A DNA stretch of 64,000 nt from Timema cristinae (taxonomy: Eukaryota; Arthropoda; Insecta; Phasmatodea; Timematidae): positions 1 to 64,000 of the forward strand of contig JBCFYV010000882.1 of assembly GCA_039000515.1 (NCBI GenBank), given 5' to 3'. Shown one piece after another: positions 48,769 to 61,602 of the stretch. Below the pieces are notes generated by a model. It ran no database searches and had not been told where the DNA came from. It was given only the letters and a program-made list of their open reading frames with translations. Numbering within the stretch: position 1 is the stretch's first letter; each line of letters begins with the position of its first letter. The position numbers and the translations under genes are program-made.

Positions 48769-50608
48769 AATTTACTTTTAATTTTGTTATGAATTTACTT
48801 TACTTGAATTTATATTCAAATCTGTTTATTTATGTATTTAGTTTGAATGAAAAAGTTTATTTTTTCGAGTATTAAAATTATTACTTTTACTTTCTCATAT
48901 CAAGAAAAGGAATCAGATCTTAAATAATACAATCTCGAGGTAATGACACCTTTTTACGTTTTATGTTAACCCGAATCCAAAAAAGTGAGTTTTACAATAA
49001 TTATGTTTATTTCATGTCTGCCTGTCTCTCTGTGTGTCAGTCTGTTCCTGGCCACGGATACAAAACGATATAATGGATTCTGTTCAAGTTTGACAAAACG
49101 ATATAATGGACTATGTTCAAACTAAGCATTTAGATTTTATAAGCGTCAACAGCAAAATATTCCCCTCCACAGCCCTTCAATTAATGATAGTTTACTGATG
49201 ATTAATTTTTTTTTATATACATTTTTCAAAAATAGTTCTAAAAATGTTATCCAAAATGAAGAATATAAGCTTTTTTTAATCTGTAAAATAGCACCATAAT
49301 ATTGTTTTTGGGCAAAAATTAGTTGAATAATAGTTTAGTGATGAATGATTAATCAAAAACTTTAAATACTATACAAATGGATTTAAAGATTCGGTTACAA
49401 ATCGGTATTTTGGGAGGATTTGGCATGAAAAATAATAGTTTATATTTTTTTTAGGTAAGAAATTGTTAATTGCTGGTTTACTGATGATTGATTTCTTAAA
49501 AACTGTAATTATTTTTAAAATTGCTTAAAGTTTGGTACAAAATGGGTACTTTTTAAAGGGTTTTACGTGAACATGACGTATAAAGCTGTATTCATAATTT
49601 GGATTGATAATTTGGTCACGGGTAGATTAGTATTTGAATAATTTGGTTTACAATTTACATATACATAGTGATTATTGGAACTAACAAGGTTATGCGTTTG
49701 TTTATATTAGTGAGTCTTATATAAAGGTGGTTATTAAAAACCTATTTTTGAAAATATTCTTCAAAATTATGATACACAATATGAAAAGTTTTCTGAGATT
49801 GTTTAGTACAATTTATTATAATTAACCTTTATTGTATTAACAGTTGACTCCCGACAATCAGAGGTAATGGAGGGAATGAGTGCCACGGATATCACAAAAT
49901 CACGGATAATTAGGATATTTAGTGAAACAAGAAATAGTGGTACATTCATTTCAAACTAATACTTATTTATCGTGATCGAGTCTACGAACACGACATTATA
50001 TTCCACGCTCTAAGATAATAAAAAGATTTAAATCAATGTCCTATACAATGTATACATCACCTATAACGGCAGCATGAGTCCATTGTTTTAGTGCAGCTAT
50101 TTTCATGTTTCCTTAGCCCACTATTTTTTTTCGTAGCTTCGGTTTGTCAGATGGGAGCTTGTCAATTTCCTGTTACAGACAATTAAGCCGCTACGGCACC
50201 AAAATATCTCACCCTTCATTTATCTTGCCGCTCTGGCTATAATCTCTTCTCTTGGTATTTATTGAGGAAAACCAACAGTAGAAGTCACCATCAACGCGGC
50301 ATTTTTCATAAACTTATCACCTGCTGTATGAGATGCCGCTGTTAGCCTCCAAGCGGATTATCTTCCCAGCGGATGTTTGGGATCTTATTGTTTCAAATTC
50401 TATCTTTAAACACCACATGGTCTTTGTAAATATTATCTCATGAAAGAAATCAATCCACATATTGTTGGAGGGTAGGATAAGAATTAATCAATACATTCCG
50501 TGATCTATTGGACGATACTACCCGTCATATTTTGTGAGAGTGACCTTAAGATTGCGTGGAGCAGATATATAGCATTTATTAATGATAAATGTTTCAGAGT
50601 ATCATGTC

Positions 50609-50682
50609 GGCGCCGTGGCTTAATTTGTTAGAGCGCCTGTCTAGTAAACAGGAGATCGAGAGTTTGAATCTCTCCGGAGCCT
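50609..50682 (+). tRNA. tRNA-Thr (AGT), degenerate copy 3
   Basis: 74 nt, loop CTAGTAA, with the same A15, T18 and T56 changes as copies 1 and 2 and the 4-69 mismatch. Confidence 0.65.
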
Positions 50683-51501
50683 TTAGAGAATATAAATTTT
50701 GTGTTATTATTCTACATAATGGACCATAGCTATGTAAATAATATTGTATATTTAAGTAATTATAGATAACTACATTTTCGTTCTAAATTTATTTGCTTTC
50801 AAAATGTAAAAGTTATTGAGCTATTTAAACACAAATTATCAAACTAAATCTTACACTGGTATAGTTTATTTTTTCCACGTCTTATTATATATTTTAGCCC
50901 ATCCCCTTATTTCCATGTGTGTATGAATATATATATATTATTTCCAACAGAAATGAACACACACATTTTGTAAGAATATTTTAATGATTATTATTTAATG
51001 AGATGTTTCATAAAATCAAGTAATGGGAAGCTATAGCCTGTATGGAGCTAGTAATGATAATGGAATCATGATAATCAATTTAGCTGCAGGGAAAATGCTA
51101 ATTAAAGTACTATGATTCCACACAGGATAGCACATAAATATAGGTCGACTTCTCCATATAGTCTGACTAATAGTATAGGCTGTGTTTGAGTGGATTGGTA
51201 CAGACTCTCTGGTATTTCCTATACGTGTAGAATACAAAACATAGAGTGCCGTATGCAAAAACAGCACTATGTGTTAGCTTAGTGCTAGTGGACTCATAAG
51301 CACTGGTTTGCTACCGTCAGCACAGGCAAGAAGGTGTTCCACGAGTGTGCTCTGGACTACACTAACGCACCACTAACATTCCACTCAGGTTTTTTGGTGC
51401 TCTTGTATTGCAAACCTATAGCAATACCAAGTTGGCTTTATTATTAGGAATATTATTAATATTATTATTATTATTATTAATATTAGTATTAGTATTATTA
51501 T

Positions 51502-51770
51502 AAGGTGAATTGGTGGTCTAGGGGTAAGGTGTCAAACTTCTGTGCTGGCGGCTAGGGTTCAATACTCGGTCCGGCACAGATTTATCTGATTTCCTAACCC
51601 TTCCTTCACCTCTGACAAGACATCTTGTGAATGTGGGGAATGCCAGGCCTACACCATGGTTCGGATTCCACGTTAAACTGTAGGTATTTCATTTCATCTC
51701 ACAATCACCCTACCATTACATTTTAGCGTAAGCGCGTATAATCCGAACGGATAGTAAGACGCGGTGCTAA
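51502..51770 (+). repeat. SINE in tRNA unit 3
   Basis: Same SINE and site as in units 1 and 2 but more diverged (head ggtgaattggtggtctaggg). Flanked by ATT-type runs. Confidence 0.8.
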
Positions 51771-51844
51771 TAATAATAATAATATTATTATTATTAAACA
51801 ACTGAAACTCTGGTCATAAATCTATCACCTTATACATTGTATAG

Positions 51845-51916
51845 GGTTCCGTGGTGTAGTGGTTATCACATCTGCTTTACACGCAGAAGGTCTCCAGTCC
51901 GATCCTGGACGGAATC
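51845..51916 (+). tRNA. tRNA-Val (TAC), copy 4
   Basis: 72 nt. The acceptor GGTTCCG/CGGAATC has one G-T wobble. The anticodon loop is TTTACAC. The T loop reads TCCGATC, with C at position 55 in place of the almost universal T, which also changes box B. Activity is uncertain. Confidence 0.8.
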
Positions 51917-52226
51917 AATTTACTTTTAATTTTGTTATGAATTTACTTTACTTGAATTTATAATCAAATCTGTTTATTTATGTAATTAGTTTGAATGAAA
52001 AAGTTTATTATTTCGAGGAATAAAATTATTACTTTTACTTTCTCATATCAAGAAAAGGAATCAGATCTAAAATAATAAAATCTCGAGGTAATGACACCTT
52101 TTTACGTTTTATGTTAACCCGAATCCAATTAAGTGGGTTTTACAATAACTATGTTTATCTCATGTCTGCCTGTCTCTCTGTGTGTCAGTCAGTTCCTGGC
52201 CACGGATCCAAAACGATATAATGTAT

Positions 52227-52882
52227 TGTAAACAATATCCCGTCCTAATTCATGTGTTCATGAAGGCGGCGGGACATTACAACTATTATATTTATGTTGC
52301 ATCCCCTGATTGCAGCTTGAAATAATTAATGCCATCCATCCTCCCTATAAACCTCTATAATTTTGCAACCTCTATGTTTTTTTGTTTGTTTTGTTTACCA
52401 TGGCAATCATTGTTATAAGTTATAAATGAAAAAGGACGCGAGTGAAAAGTGACGCCCTGGTTTAGAGACATGGAAAAAAAAAAGTGAATGAATGTAAATA
52501 TAAAGGATTGGATTTGAGGTACGAAGTTTTTCGTTCTATCAGCAAGCGCCGGTTAAAGTCGAGGACTGGACCTCAATTTTCTCTGTAACGGGGAAGATTG
52601 TTCATTTTTGAAAACCTAGAAGTGCGTGTGCTACAGACATTATCAGAGAAGGGTATGCAACTTGTGTTTGGCATCATCACTTCAAATACTACAGGAAAAC
52701 GCGTGAGATGTTTTTTATTATTATTGACAGTTCAGGACCACTAATTCGCAGTTACCACCATTGTATATGTTATTTTACTTAAAGGCTCTTATGCCGCAAT
52801 GTTTCACGGCTTAGGATTTATAAATTACTCTGGTACCGGATAGGTAGGACTTTCTTTTAAAATAACAAATGCCACAATTAAA

Positions 52883-52944
<62 letters not shown>

Positions 52945-53391
52945 TATTTTATTATTTGAATCTTAAATATTTAAAATTTCACTATACTTATAATATGACT
53001 TTTTTCTTTTTCTTTACTTCTATTTTGGTTACATTTATGTTCCACCCTTCTGGTGAGATTGTTGGTCCCTTTTTCAAGCTCATAATAAGAGTAATTTAAT
53101 TTGTGAGTATCACTTAACTCACTGGCGCCCACCCATTTATTTCACTAGAATTTAGCACTTCACGACGAGCTACAGGATTACCGTGGATACATATCAAAGT
53201 GTAAGTTTACCTGGTAGTTATGTCTATCGCTACTGGGCCACATTAAAGCCACAAAAATATCCTTCTTTTCTACATCACACCGGATACCTCGAGTGGATAG
53301 AGTCTCAGTTTTTTTAGGTGCTCTATCAACTGAGTTGGTCATATGAGGGAGAGAGGTTATAATACTACCCCTCCCCCCCTATAACGTTACA
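52227..53391 (+). repeat. 5' LTR of gag-only element
   Basis: 1165 bp. It contains a (TA)n run at about 52889-52940 that is longer than in the 3' LTR, plus scattered substitutions. LTR divergence makes this insertion older than the provirus at 9921. Confidence 0.95.
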
Positions 53392-53586
53392 GTTGTCGCT
53401 TACAATGTGTGGCTCAATGCATGGTGAGGAGATATATATATTTTTTTTGTTTTGCTTTGTTCGGATAATCTGGGGTAGTGTTTTTGGTTTATTGTGTGAT
53501 GAGAAGGGGAGGTTACTACCTTCGCAGTTGTGTTAGCATGCATTCCGGGGCAGAAGCAACAGTAGTGAAGATAGACACGCAGTTAG

Positions 53587-55635
53587 ATGTGGTTGAGAGG
53601 GCTGGTGAAAGATTTTTTTTTTTTTAGCACTAGTGACGTGGTCATCACTCCTGACCTTGAAATAGACATTCTTCTAGATGACCATGACCCACGTGACATG
53701 TCCACCGTCACTATGACTAACGAAAAGGGTGACAACCCTAACATCACTACCACGTTTGACATCCCCACTACTGAAATACAGACAGTGACCCCAGTGTTCA
53801 CACCTATGCTACTCCCTACGGACTTCATGAAGGGGATGCAAGAGATGTTTGGTCGACTGGAGAGTAAGATAGTCTCTGTCCAAAGTCAACAGAAAGAGAT
53901 GGTAGCTGGACAAGCTCAATTTAAGGAAGAGCTGAAGAAAGATTTCTCTTCCCAACTTAGAGTACTGGCCGAGGGTCAAAGGCAGCTCAGGGAGGATTTT
54001 ACCACGAGCCAAGAGCAATTGAAGGAGTTGGTGTCTGGTCAGATTATATTGGAGGAACGGACGACCAACCTGACTATCAACACCGAAGTTCAGATGAATA
54101 CTCTAATAAGGAACCTGGAGGGCACTTTCCGGGAAGAAATGATAACCGAACGAGAAAAGACCATGGAAGAGGTCCACGCCATGACCCGTTCTTCAAAGGA
54201 GACGTTCTCTCGCTGTCTGTCTGAGTTTAAACAGGTAGTAGTCACCAAGACTGACCTTGACGATATCTTGACCGTCAACCAGACTACTACAGAGACGCTA
54301 CTAAAAGAAGGGCTGAGCTCCATAAGACAGGAGGGACACACCCAACGACTACTGCAGGATCGTACCATTGAGGTGTTAAGGTCAGATTTCACCGCTCTCA
54401 ACAGCAACAGCCAATACTTGGTTCGAGCTCGGGTTAGGTTGGAGGTACAGACCCAGGGAAATACTGAGGCTATCAATGACATACACAACCAGGTTAAGGA
54501 CTTGACGGGACAGGTGTTAGCTGTAGGTCAGACTACATTGAGCCCCTTAACCGCCCCTTTGCTATCACTAATGGGTGAGCGTTCGTTAGATGGGCGCATC
54601 TCCAAGTTTCACCGTAGGACTCATCAAAATCCAGTGGAACACCTCAATGCACTTGAGGAACTATTTGACGGACACCACCTCTCCAAAAAAGAGAAGGTGA
54701 GGCTAGCTGGAAATTCTTTGGGGGGAAACGCCATACCATGGTGGTCGGTGTGCAAAGATAGTATCACCGGATGGACGGATTTCAGAACGAAGTTCCTGGG
54801 GATGTTCTGGTCTGCTGAGACGCAGGGACAGCTCAGGGCCAAACTGCACGCATCCAGGTATTACGAGCAGGGAGGTTCTTTGGAGACCTACTTAGCAGAG
54901 ATTTACGCTAAAAGTCGCAACTTTGAATCACCGATTACGGACACGGAGATAATCCATATGGTGATTCAACAACTGCCACTGCGATTTAGGGAACTTTTAG
55001 TAGGCAATAAATTTGCTACTCTGGAGGAGTTCCGGGTCGGATTACTGAGGTTGGATACTTTAGAGAATGACCGTAGGAGGAGTCGTCAGTCCACTTCCAT
55101 GTCAGACTCAAAGGACAATGATAGAGAAACCTGGGAATTAGGTGTACAACCGCACTCAGGTGGTTATCACCAAGAAGGACAACTTCCGCCAGGGAACCCG
55201 CACCGCAGACATAACCACTCGGGTAGGCCAGGAGGTAATAATTCCTCACGTTATCAGAACCAAGAACAAAGGGAGGACGACTACATCCCATACCGACACC
55301 CTATTAGGAACTACCAGTACAACGACCGAGGTGGCAACAATTCCCAGAGAAACCTGGATAGAGGGCCATTACCAAGCAATTTGAACCCAGGCGCAAGTGA
55401 TTGGCAACCTAGAAGGGATTCCGGACCCCAAGACCGAAGCAACCCCTACTACAGTGGAAGGGAGAGCCCTTATAACCGTATTAATAACCAAACACCACGA
55501 CGACAATCCCGAGGTGAGGTTCAAGATAGCACTTACAGTCCCCACCCACATAACTCCCAGAATAACAATCGGAATCCTAAACCGTGCGGGGTTAACGTTG
55601 CCATGAGGGAGGAAAGCGGGCAGCCTGTGGCATAG
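53587..55635 (+). CDS. Gag-like protein of non-autonomous LTR element
   Basis: A 682-codon frame with no lesion. Residues about 80-310 are Q/E/K/L-rich and predicted to form coiled coils. Residues about 338-492 form a retrotransposon capsid domain, with 'NPVEHLNALEELF', a 'GNAIPWW' turn and 'LETYLAEIY'. Residues 495-682 are a basic N/R/Q/G/P-rich tail likely to bind RNA. There is no CCHC knuckle. A 13-T run just after the first codons ends in TAG (AG at 53626-53627), resembling a splice acceptor. Met38 at 53698 may therefore be the real start on a spliced message. No protease or polymerase follows. The preserved frame suggests selection or recent mobilisation by a partner element, and the protein would package its own RNA. 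Confidence 0.85.
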   Translation: MWLRGLVKDFFFFSTSDVVITPDLEIDILLDDHDPRDMSTVTMTNEKGDNPNITTTFDIPTTEIQTVTPVFTPMLLPTDFMKGMQEMFGRLESKIVSVQSQQKEMVAGQAQFKEELKKDFSSQLRVLAEGQRQLREDFTTSQEQLKELVSGQIILEERTTNLTINTEVQMNTLIRNLEGTFREEMITEREKTMEEVHAMTRSSKETFSRCLSEFKQVVVTKTDLDDILTVNQTTTETLLKEGLSSIRQEGHTQRLLQDRTIEVLRSDFTALNSNSQYLVRARVRLEVQTQGNTEAINDIHNQVKDLTGQVLAVGQTTLSPLTAPLLSLMGERSLDGRISKFHRRTHQNPVEHLNALEELFDGHHLSKKEKVRLAGNSLGGNAIPWWSVCKDSITGWTDFRTKFLGMFWSAETQGQLRAKLHASRYYEQGGSLETYLAEIYAKSRNFESPITDTEIIHMVIQQLPLRFRELLVGNKFATLEEFRVGLLRLDTLENDRRRSRQSTSMSDSKDNDRETWELGVQPHSGGYHQEGQLPPGNPHRRHNHSGRPGGNNSSRYQNQEQREDDYIPYRHPIRNYQYNDRGGNNSQRNLDRGPLPSNLNPGASDWQPRRDSGPQDRSNPYYSGRESPYNRINNQTPRRQSRGEVQDSTYSPHPHNSQNNNRNPKPCGVNVAMREESGQPVA

Positions 55636-58013
55636 ATGTCCTGGCCGAGTCAAAGGTCTTGCAAACGCCAGGAACAACCATTGTTTCATTGAGTGAATCT
55701 GGAGAGATCAAGTTGTAATTCGAGGGATTTTCATTTACTTGATTTGGACTGGCGGAGGGAACTTCTCGGATAATAAGACCGGTGAAGAAAGAAAAAATAT
55801 TATGAGTCTTCACCCACACATGTTTATTTGGAATTTCTGGTTATACGTTACACTGTTATGAAACAATATGTCATCTAAGTGATTTCGGTAATTGAGGAAC
55901 TTTTACACCCCTGGTGTTACTTATGTGATAATAAAGAGGTCAACTGTCATATAGGAAGAGCTTATTCCAGTGAGAGATTCTAAGTCCTGGATTGTTATAA
56001 ATGGGTTATTATTGAGCTTATTTTTGTGTCGTCGATTATTATACTTACCCAAGTGGCCATTTGTGTTGTTAAAATGAGCCTATAATGTGATTATTAATAT
56101 ATTTTGGACCTCGCTTACCGCGACTGTCCCTGTGGTTAACCCGCCGTTGGAGAAACAAACCATTTGTATCCTAGGAAATGGACACCTGGTTTGAGGTTAT
56201 TCGTCGTTATTTTGTTTTGTTGGAGAAAGGTCAGTAATTATACTAGGCATGAGCCCTGCTATCACTTAGGCCTACCGCACTGAAGGTACAAGCTGAAGAA
56301 ATTATTCTATTGTGACAGTTGAAAAAAAAAGAATTGGAAATAAGTAATATTTTTGTTCCTCATTTCTTAGGGGTATTTTGTTTAAACACTCAAATTAAAA
56401 AAAAAATTGATTCAAGATATTCAGAGATTTGAGAGCATGACTGTACTACTGCGTTTCGTTCTCTACGTGGAAATTTGTCAACGTATTTTGCGGTGAGCAA
56501 TAACGTTATTTTGCCTTGAAGAAGGTATCACTACGTAATTTTAGGGATGTAACTACATTACTAGTTACCGAAAGTGAAAATAATATATTAATGTTGATTA
56601 TTCTACCTGGAAGATATACGTTTGGTGAAACACTCATTGAATGACCTAAGAACTTGTTATCTTCTCTTTATGGGCTTATTTTTGGTTGTTGTGCGAGACC
56701 CTGGCTGGTGACGGCCAGCTGTTCGGAGGCTCTACCTTGACTTTGCTTAACGATGTCATTGTTAGATGTAATATCTCCAGTCCTGTTGGCGGAAAGATTT
56801 AGTTAGTGGGATATTATTATTATTTTTGTCAATGAGGGATGATTTTCTTTTGTTAGTTAAGGGGTGAATTTATTTACTTTTTTGTGGTTTATTACTTTGT
56901 TATATTACATTTGGAAGATAGACTTCCACTTATTGGGTTAAGGGACTATTTTATTTCGGGTTTTAAATTAGTCTTGGGGACATCCCGCAATAACCCAAAA
57001 TTTGTGGGTTTTTTTTTTCGTGTAGTAGCACGTAAGTGTGGCCGGGTCTGAGATGGATGAAAGCTTGGTAATGTTACTGGTAACCACGGTATAGACCTGT
57101 AACCTCTCTGAGAATATGCTTAGTTTTTCTGTATGGGTATTAGATGTGTCACCCATTTAAAGTAAAATTCAGTTTAGCCATATGCCTATTATATATATAT
57201 ATATATGTATATATATTTGCTTAATTTAGTTTGGTTGTTATTTTAGTATATTGTGACAAGGATTCTCCTAACGACCTGTTGTTATTTATTTATTGTTTCA
57301 TTGTGAACCTTATATCATGAATACTTTGTTGACAATATCCTAATATTTTATTGTCAACCGATTTCTGTATTAATTCTATAATTATTTATGATCACTTATT
57401 TATGTTAATAGTATTTGATGGTGATGCCATTAAGGGTAATTAAGTCGGTGTATATGACAGTATCAATGGTCAATTATTCTACTTGGTAACAGAACCCATG
57501 TGCAAGAACTTTTAGGACTGGTACTACAAACAATACTGGTCTACCCCATTCGACGGATTCAATATAGTGGGAACTTTGATATCTAGTGTTTCATAACCGA
57601 TGTTGATAACCGAGGAAAATGTTTGGATGACTTTGTAAAGTATGTATAAGTGTTTAAATACCTGTAATTTTGAAATATCTCTTCATCATCGTGGGAAATA
57701 GTTTCGTCAAATACGAAGTAACGGAAATAACACTGCAACAAGTAGTGACAACTTAAATCCACTCAACGCTTAAAGACGCTAAATTTGCTACAGTGAGCGG
57801 AAAATAGATTAAAACTGAGTGGGTTTTAAAATGAACTATACTGTATTTATTTGAACAATGTTAATTGAAAGTGTATAACAATATAGACGTCCGTGTGGTG
57901 AGAAGATTTTTTTTATTGAACTGATGAATTAGGACAAACATTGTATTTTTTGGGTGATAGGCTATCCTTATTACCTTCTTCGATTTCATAAGTTAGTCTA
58001 TCAAGAGGGCTAC
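55636..58013 (+). other. Non-coding 3' internal region of gag-only element
   Basis: In 2.4 kb I see no protease, RT or integrase motif in any frame, and no open frame over about 75 codons. A (TA)n patch lies near 57185-57215. A short purine stretch (caagaggg, about 58001-58008) precedes the 3' LTR and may be the polypurine tract. Confidence 0.7.
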
Positions 58014-59139
58014 TGTAAACAATATCCCGACCTAATTCATGTGTTCATGAAGGCGGCGGGACATTACAATTCGTTTACCTATGTTGCATCCCCTGATGGC
58101 AGCTTGAAATAATTAATGCCATCCATCCTCCCTATAAACCTCTATAATTTTGCAACCTCTATGTTTTTTTTGTTTTGTTTTGTTTACCATGGCAATCATT
58201 GTTATAAGTTATAAATGAAAAAGGACGCGAAAGAAAAGTGACGCGCTGGTTTAGAGACATGGAAAAAAAATGTGAATGAATGTAAATAAAAAGGATTGGA
58301 TTTGAGGTACGAAGTTTTTCGTTCTATCAGCAAGCGCCGGTTAAATTCGAGGACTGGACCTCAATTTTCTCTGAAACGGGGAAGATTGTTCATTTTTGAA
58401 AACCTAGAAGTGCGTGTGCTACAGACATTATCAGAGAAGGGTATGCAACTTGTGTTTGGCATCATCACTTCAAATACTACAGGAAAACGCGTGAGATGTT
58501 TTTTATTATTATTGACAGTTCAGGACCACTAATTCGCAGTTACCACCATTGTATATGTTATTTTACTTAAAGGCTCTTATGCCGCAATGTTTCACGGCTT
58601 AGATTTTATAAATTACTCTGGTACCGGATAGGTAGGACTTTCTTTTAAAATAACAACTGCCACAGTTAATATATATATATATATATATATATACACTATT
58701 TGATTATTTGAATCTTAGATATTTAAAATTTCACTATACATATAATATGACTTTTTTCTTTTTCTTTACTTCTATTTTGGTTACATTTATGTTCCACCCT
58801 TCTGGTGAGATTGTTGGTACCTTTTTCCAGCACATAATAAGAGTAATTTAATTTGTGAGTATCACTTAACTCACTGGCGCCCACCCATTTATTTCACTAA
58901 AATTTAGCACTTCACGACGAGCTACAGGATTACCGTGGATACATATCAGAGGGTAAGTTTACCTGGTAGTTATGTCTATCGCTACTGGGCCATATTAAAG
59001 CCACAAAAATATCCTTCTTTTCTACATCACACCGGATACCTCGAGAGGATAGAGTCTCAGTTTTTTTTAGGTGCTCTATCGACTGAGTTGGTCATATGAG
59101 GGAGAAAGGTTATAATACTACCCCCCCTATAACGTTACA
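58014..59139 (+). repeat. 3' LTR of gag-only element
   Basis: 1126 bp, same ends as the 5' LTR, with a shorter (TA)n run (about 58668-58694). A 78-codon frame inside it is not open in the 5' LTR copy, so it is not a gene. Confidence 0.95.
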
Positions 59140-60680
59140 GTATTCTGTTCAAATTTGACAAAACGATATAATGGATTCTGTTCAAACTTGACATTAGATT
59201 TAATAGGCGTCAACAGCACAATATTCCCCTACACAGCCCTTCAATTAAGGATAGTTTACTGATGATTAATTGTTTTTATATACATATTCTAAAAGAGTTC
59301 TAAAAAGGTTATCCAAAATGAAGAATATAGGCTTTTTTTAACCTGTAAAATAGCCCCATACAATAGTTTTTGGGCTTAAATTTGTTGAAGAATAGTTGAG
59401 TGATGAATGATTATTCAAAAACTGTAAATAATATGCAAATGGATTGCAAGATTCGGTTACAAATCGGTATTTTTGGAGGATTTGGCATGACAAATAATAG
59501 TTTATATTTTTTTTGAGGTAAGAAAGTATTAATTGCTGGTTTACTGATGATTGATTTCTTAAAAACTGTAATTATTTTTAAAATTCCCTAAAGTTTGGTA
59601 CAAATTGGGTAATTTTTAAAGGGTTTTACGTGAAAATGACGTATAAAGCTGTATTGATATTTTGGATTGAAAATTTGGTCACGGGTAACTTAGTAATTGT
59701 ATAATTTGGTTTACAATTTATATATACATAGTGATTTTTGGAACTAACAAGGTTATGCGTTTGTTTATATAAGTGAGTCTTATTTAAAGGTGGTTATTAA
59801 AAACCTATTTTTGAAAATATTCTTCAAAATTATGATGCCCAATATGATAAGGTTTCTGAGATTGTTTAGTACCATTTATTATAATTTACATTTATTGTAT
59901 AAACGGTTGACTCCCGACAATCCGAGGTAGTGGAGAAAATGAGTGCCACGGATATCACAAAATCACGGATAATTAGGATATTTAGTGAATCAAGATATAA
60001 TAGAACATTAATTTCAAATTAATACTAATTTATCCTGATCGAGTCTACGAACACGACATTATATTCCACGCACTTAGATAATAAAACGATTTAAATCAAT
60101 GTCCTATACAAAGTATACATCACCTATAACGGCAGCATGAGTCCACTGTTTTACTGCAGTTATCTTCATGTATCCTTATCCCACTATTTATTTTCCGTAG
60201 CTTCTGTTTGTCAGATGGGAGCTTGTCAATTTCCTGTTACAGATAATTAAGCTGCTACAGCACCAAAACACCCCCCCCCCCCCCTTCATTTATCTTGCCG
60301 CTCTGACTAAAATCTTTTCTCTGGGTATTTATTGAGGAAAAAACCAACAGTAGATGTCACCATCAAAGCGGCATTTTTCATAAACTTATCACCTGCTGTA
60401 AGAGATGTCGTGGTTAGCCGCCAAGCGGATAATCTTCCCCGCGGATTTTTGTGATCTTATTGTTTCAAATTCTATCTTTAAACGCCACGTGGTCCTTGTA
60501 AATATTATCTCATGAAAGAAATCAATCCACATATTGTTGGAGGGTAGGATAAGAACTAATCAATACGTTCCCTGATCTATTGGACGATACTACCCGTCAT
60601 GTTTTGTGAGAGTGACCTTGAGAGTGCGTGGAGCAGATAGATACCATTTAGTATTGATAAAAGTTTCAGATCATCTTGTC

Positions 60681-60754
60681 GGCGCCGTGGCTTAGTTGGT
60701 TAAAGCGCCTGTCTAGTAAACAGAAGATCGATAGTTCGAATCTCTCCGGAGCCT
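60681..60754 (+). tRNA. tRNA-Thr (AGT), copy 4
   Basis: 74 nt. It keeps G15, G18, G19 and T loop TTCGAAT, so it is the most canonical Thr copy, with intact box A (tggcttagttgg) and box B (agttcgaatct). Mismatches remain at 4-69, at the top of the anticodon stem (C-A), and in the T stem. Confidence 0.8.
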
Positions 60755-61602
60755 TTAGAGAATATAAATTGTGTGTCTTTACTCTTGATATTGGACCATA
60801 CCAATATAAATAATATTGTATATTTAATAATTTTAGATAACTATATTTTCGTTCTAAATTTATCTGCTTACAAAATGTAAAAGTTATTGAGCTAATCATA
60901 CACTAAATATCAAACTAAATCTTGCCCTGGTAAAGTTTATTTGTTTCCACGTCTTATTATATATTCTAGCCCACCCCATAAATTCCATATGTGTGTATAT
61001 ATATATATATATCTTATTTCCAACAGAATTGAACACACACATTTTGTCAGAATATTTTAATGATTATTATTTACTGAGATGATTCATAAAATCAAGTATA
61101 GGAAGCTACAGCTTATATGGAGTTAGTAATTATAATGGAATCCTATAGTCAATTTAGCTGCAGGGAATATGATAATTAAAAGTACTATGATTCCACACAG
61201 GATAACACATAAATATAGGTCGACTCCTCCAGATAGTCTGACTAATAGTATAGGCTGTGTTTGAGTGGATTGGCACAGACTCTCTGGTATTTCCTATACG
61301 TGTAGAATACAAAACATAGAGTGCCGTATGCAAAAACAGCACTATGTGGTAGCTTAGTGTTAGTGGACTCACAAGCACTGGTTTGCTACCGTCAGCACAG
61401 GCAAGAAGGTGTTACACGAGTGTGCTCTGGACTACACTAACGCACCACTAACAATCCACTCAGGTTTGTTGGTGCTCTTGTATAGCAAACCTATAACAAT
61501 ACCAAGTTGGCTTTATTATTAGGATTAATATTTTTATTATTATTATTATTTTTATTATTATTAAACTCTGGTCATAAATCTATTGCCTGAAACTTTATAT
61601 AG

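Larger units (their letters stand above)
52227..59139 (+). mobile_element. Gag-only LTR retrotransposon
   Basis: A 6.9-kb element with LTRs 52227-53391 and 58014-59139, both starting TGTAAACAATATCCC and ending ACGTTACA. A 4-bp target duplication GTAT lies at 52223-52226 and 59140-59143. The uninterrupted target is seen in the sister unit as 'aatgtattctgttc'. The internal part encodes only a Gag-like protein, followed by 2.4 kb without pol. This layout matches the TR-GAG class of non-autonomous elements. Ty3/gypsy affiliation is inferred from the capsid motif and the duplication length. Confidence 0.9.

Noticed and set aside
53330..53391. A tRNA-like D arm (complement of 'gctctatcaactgagttgg') near the end of the 5' LTR
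   Set aside because: Only the box A-like part is present. No box B or acceptor pairing follows.
58296..58532. 78-codon frame in the 3' LTR of the gag-only element
   Set aside because: The 5' LTR copy has a stop at the matching place, so the frame is not maintained.
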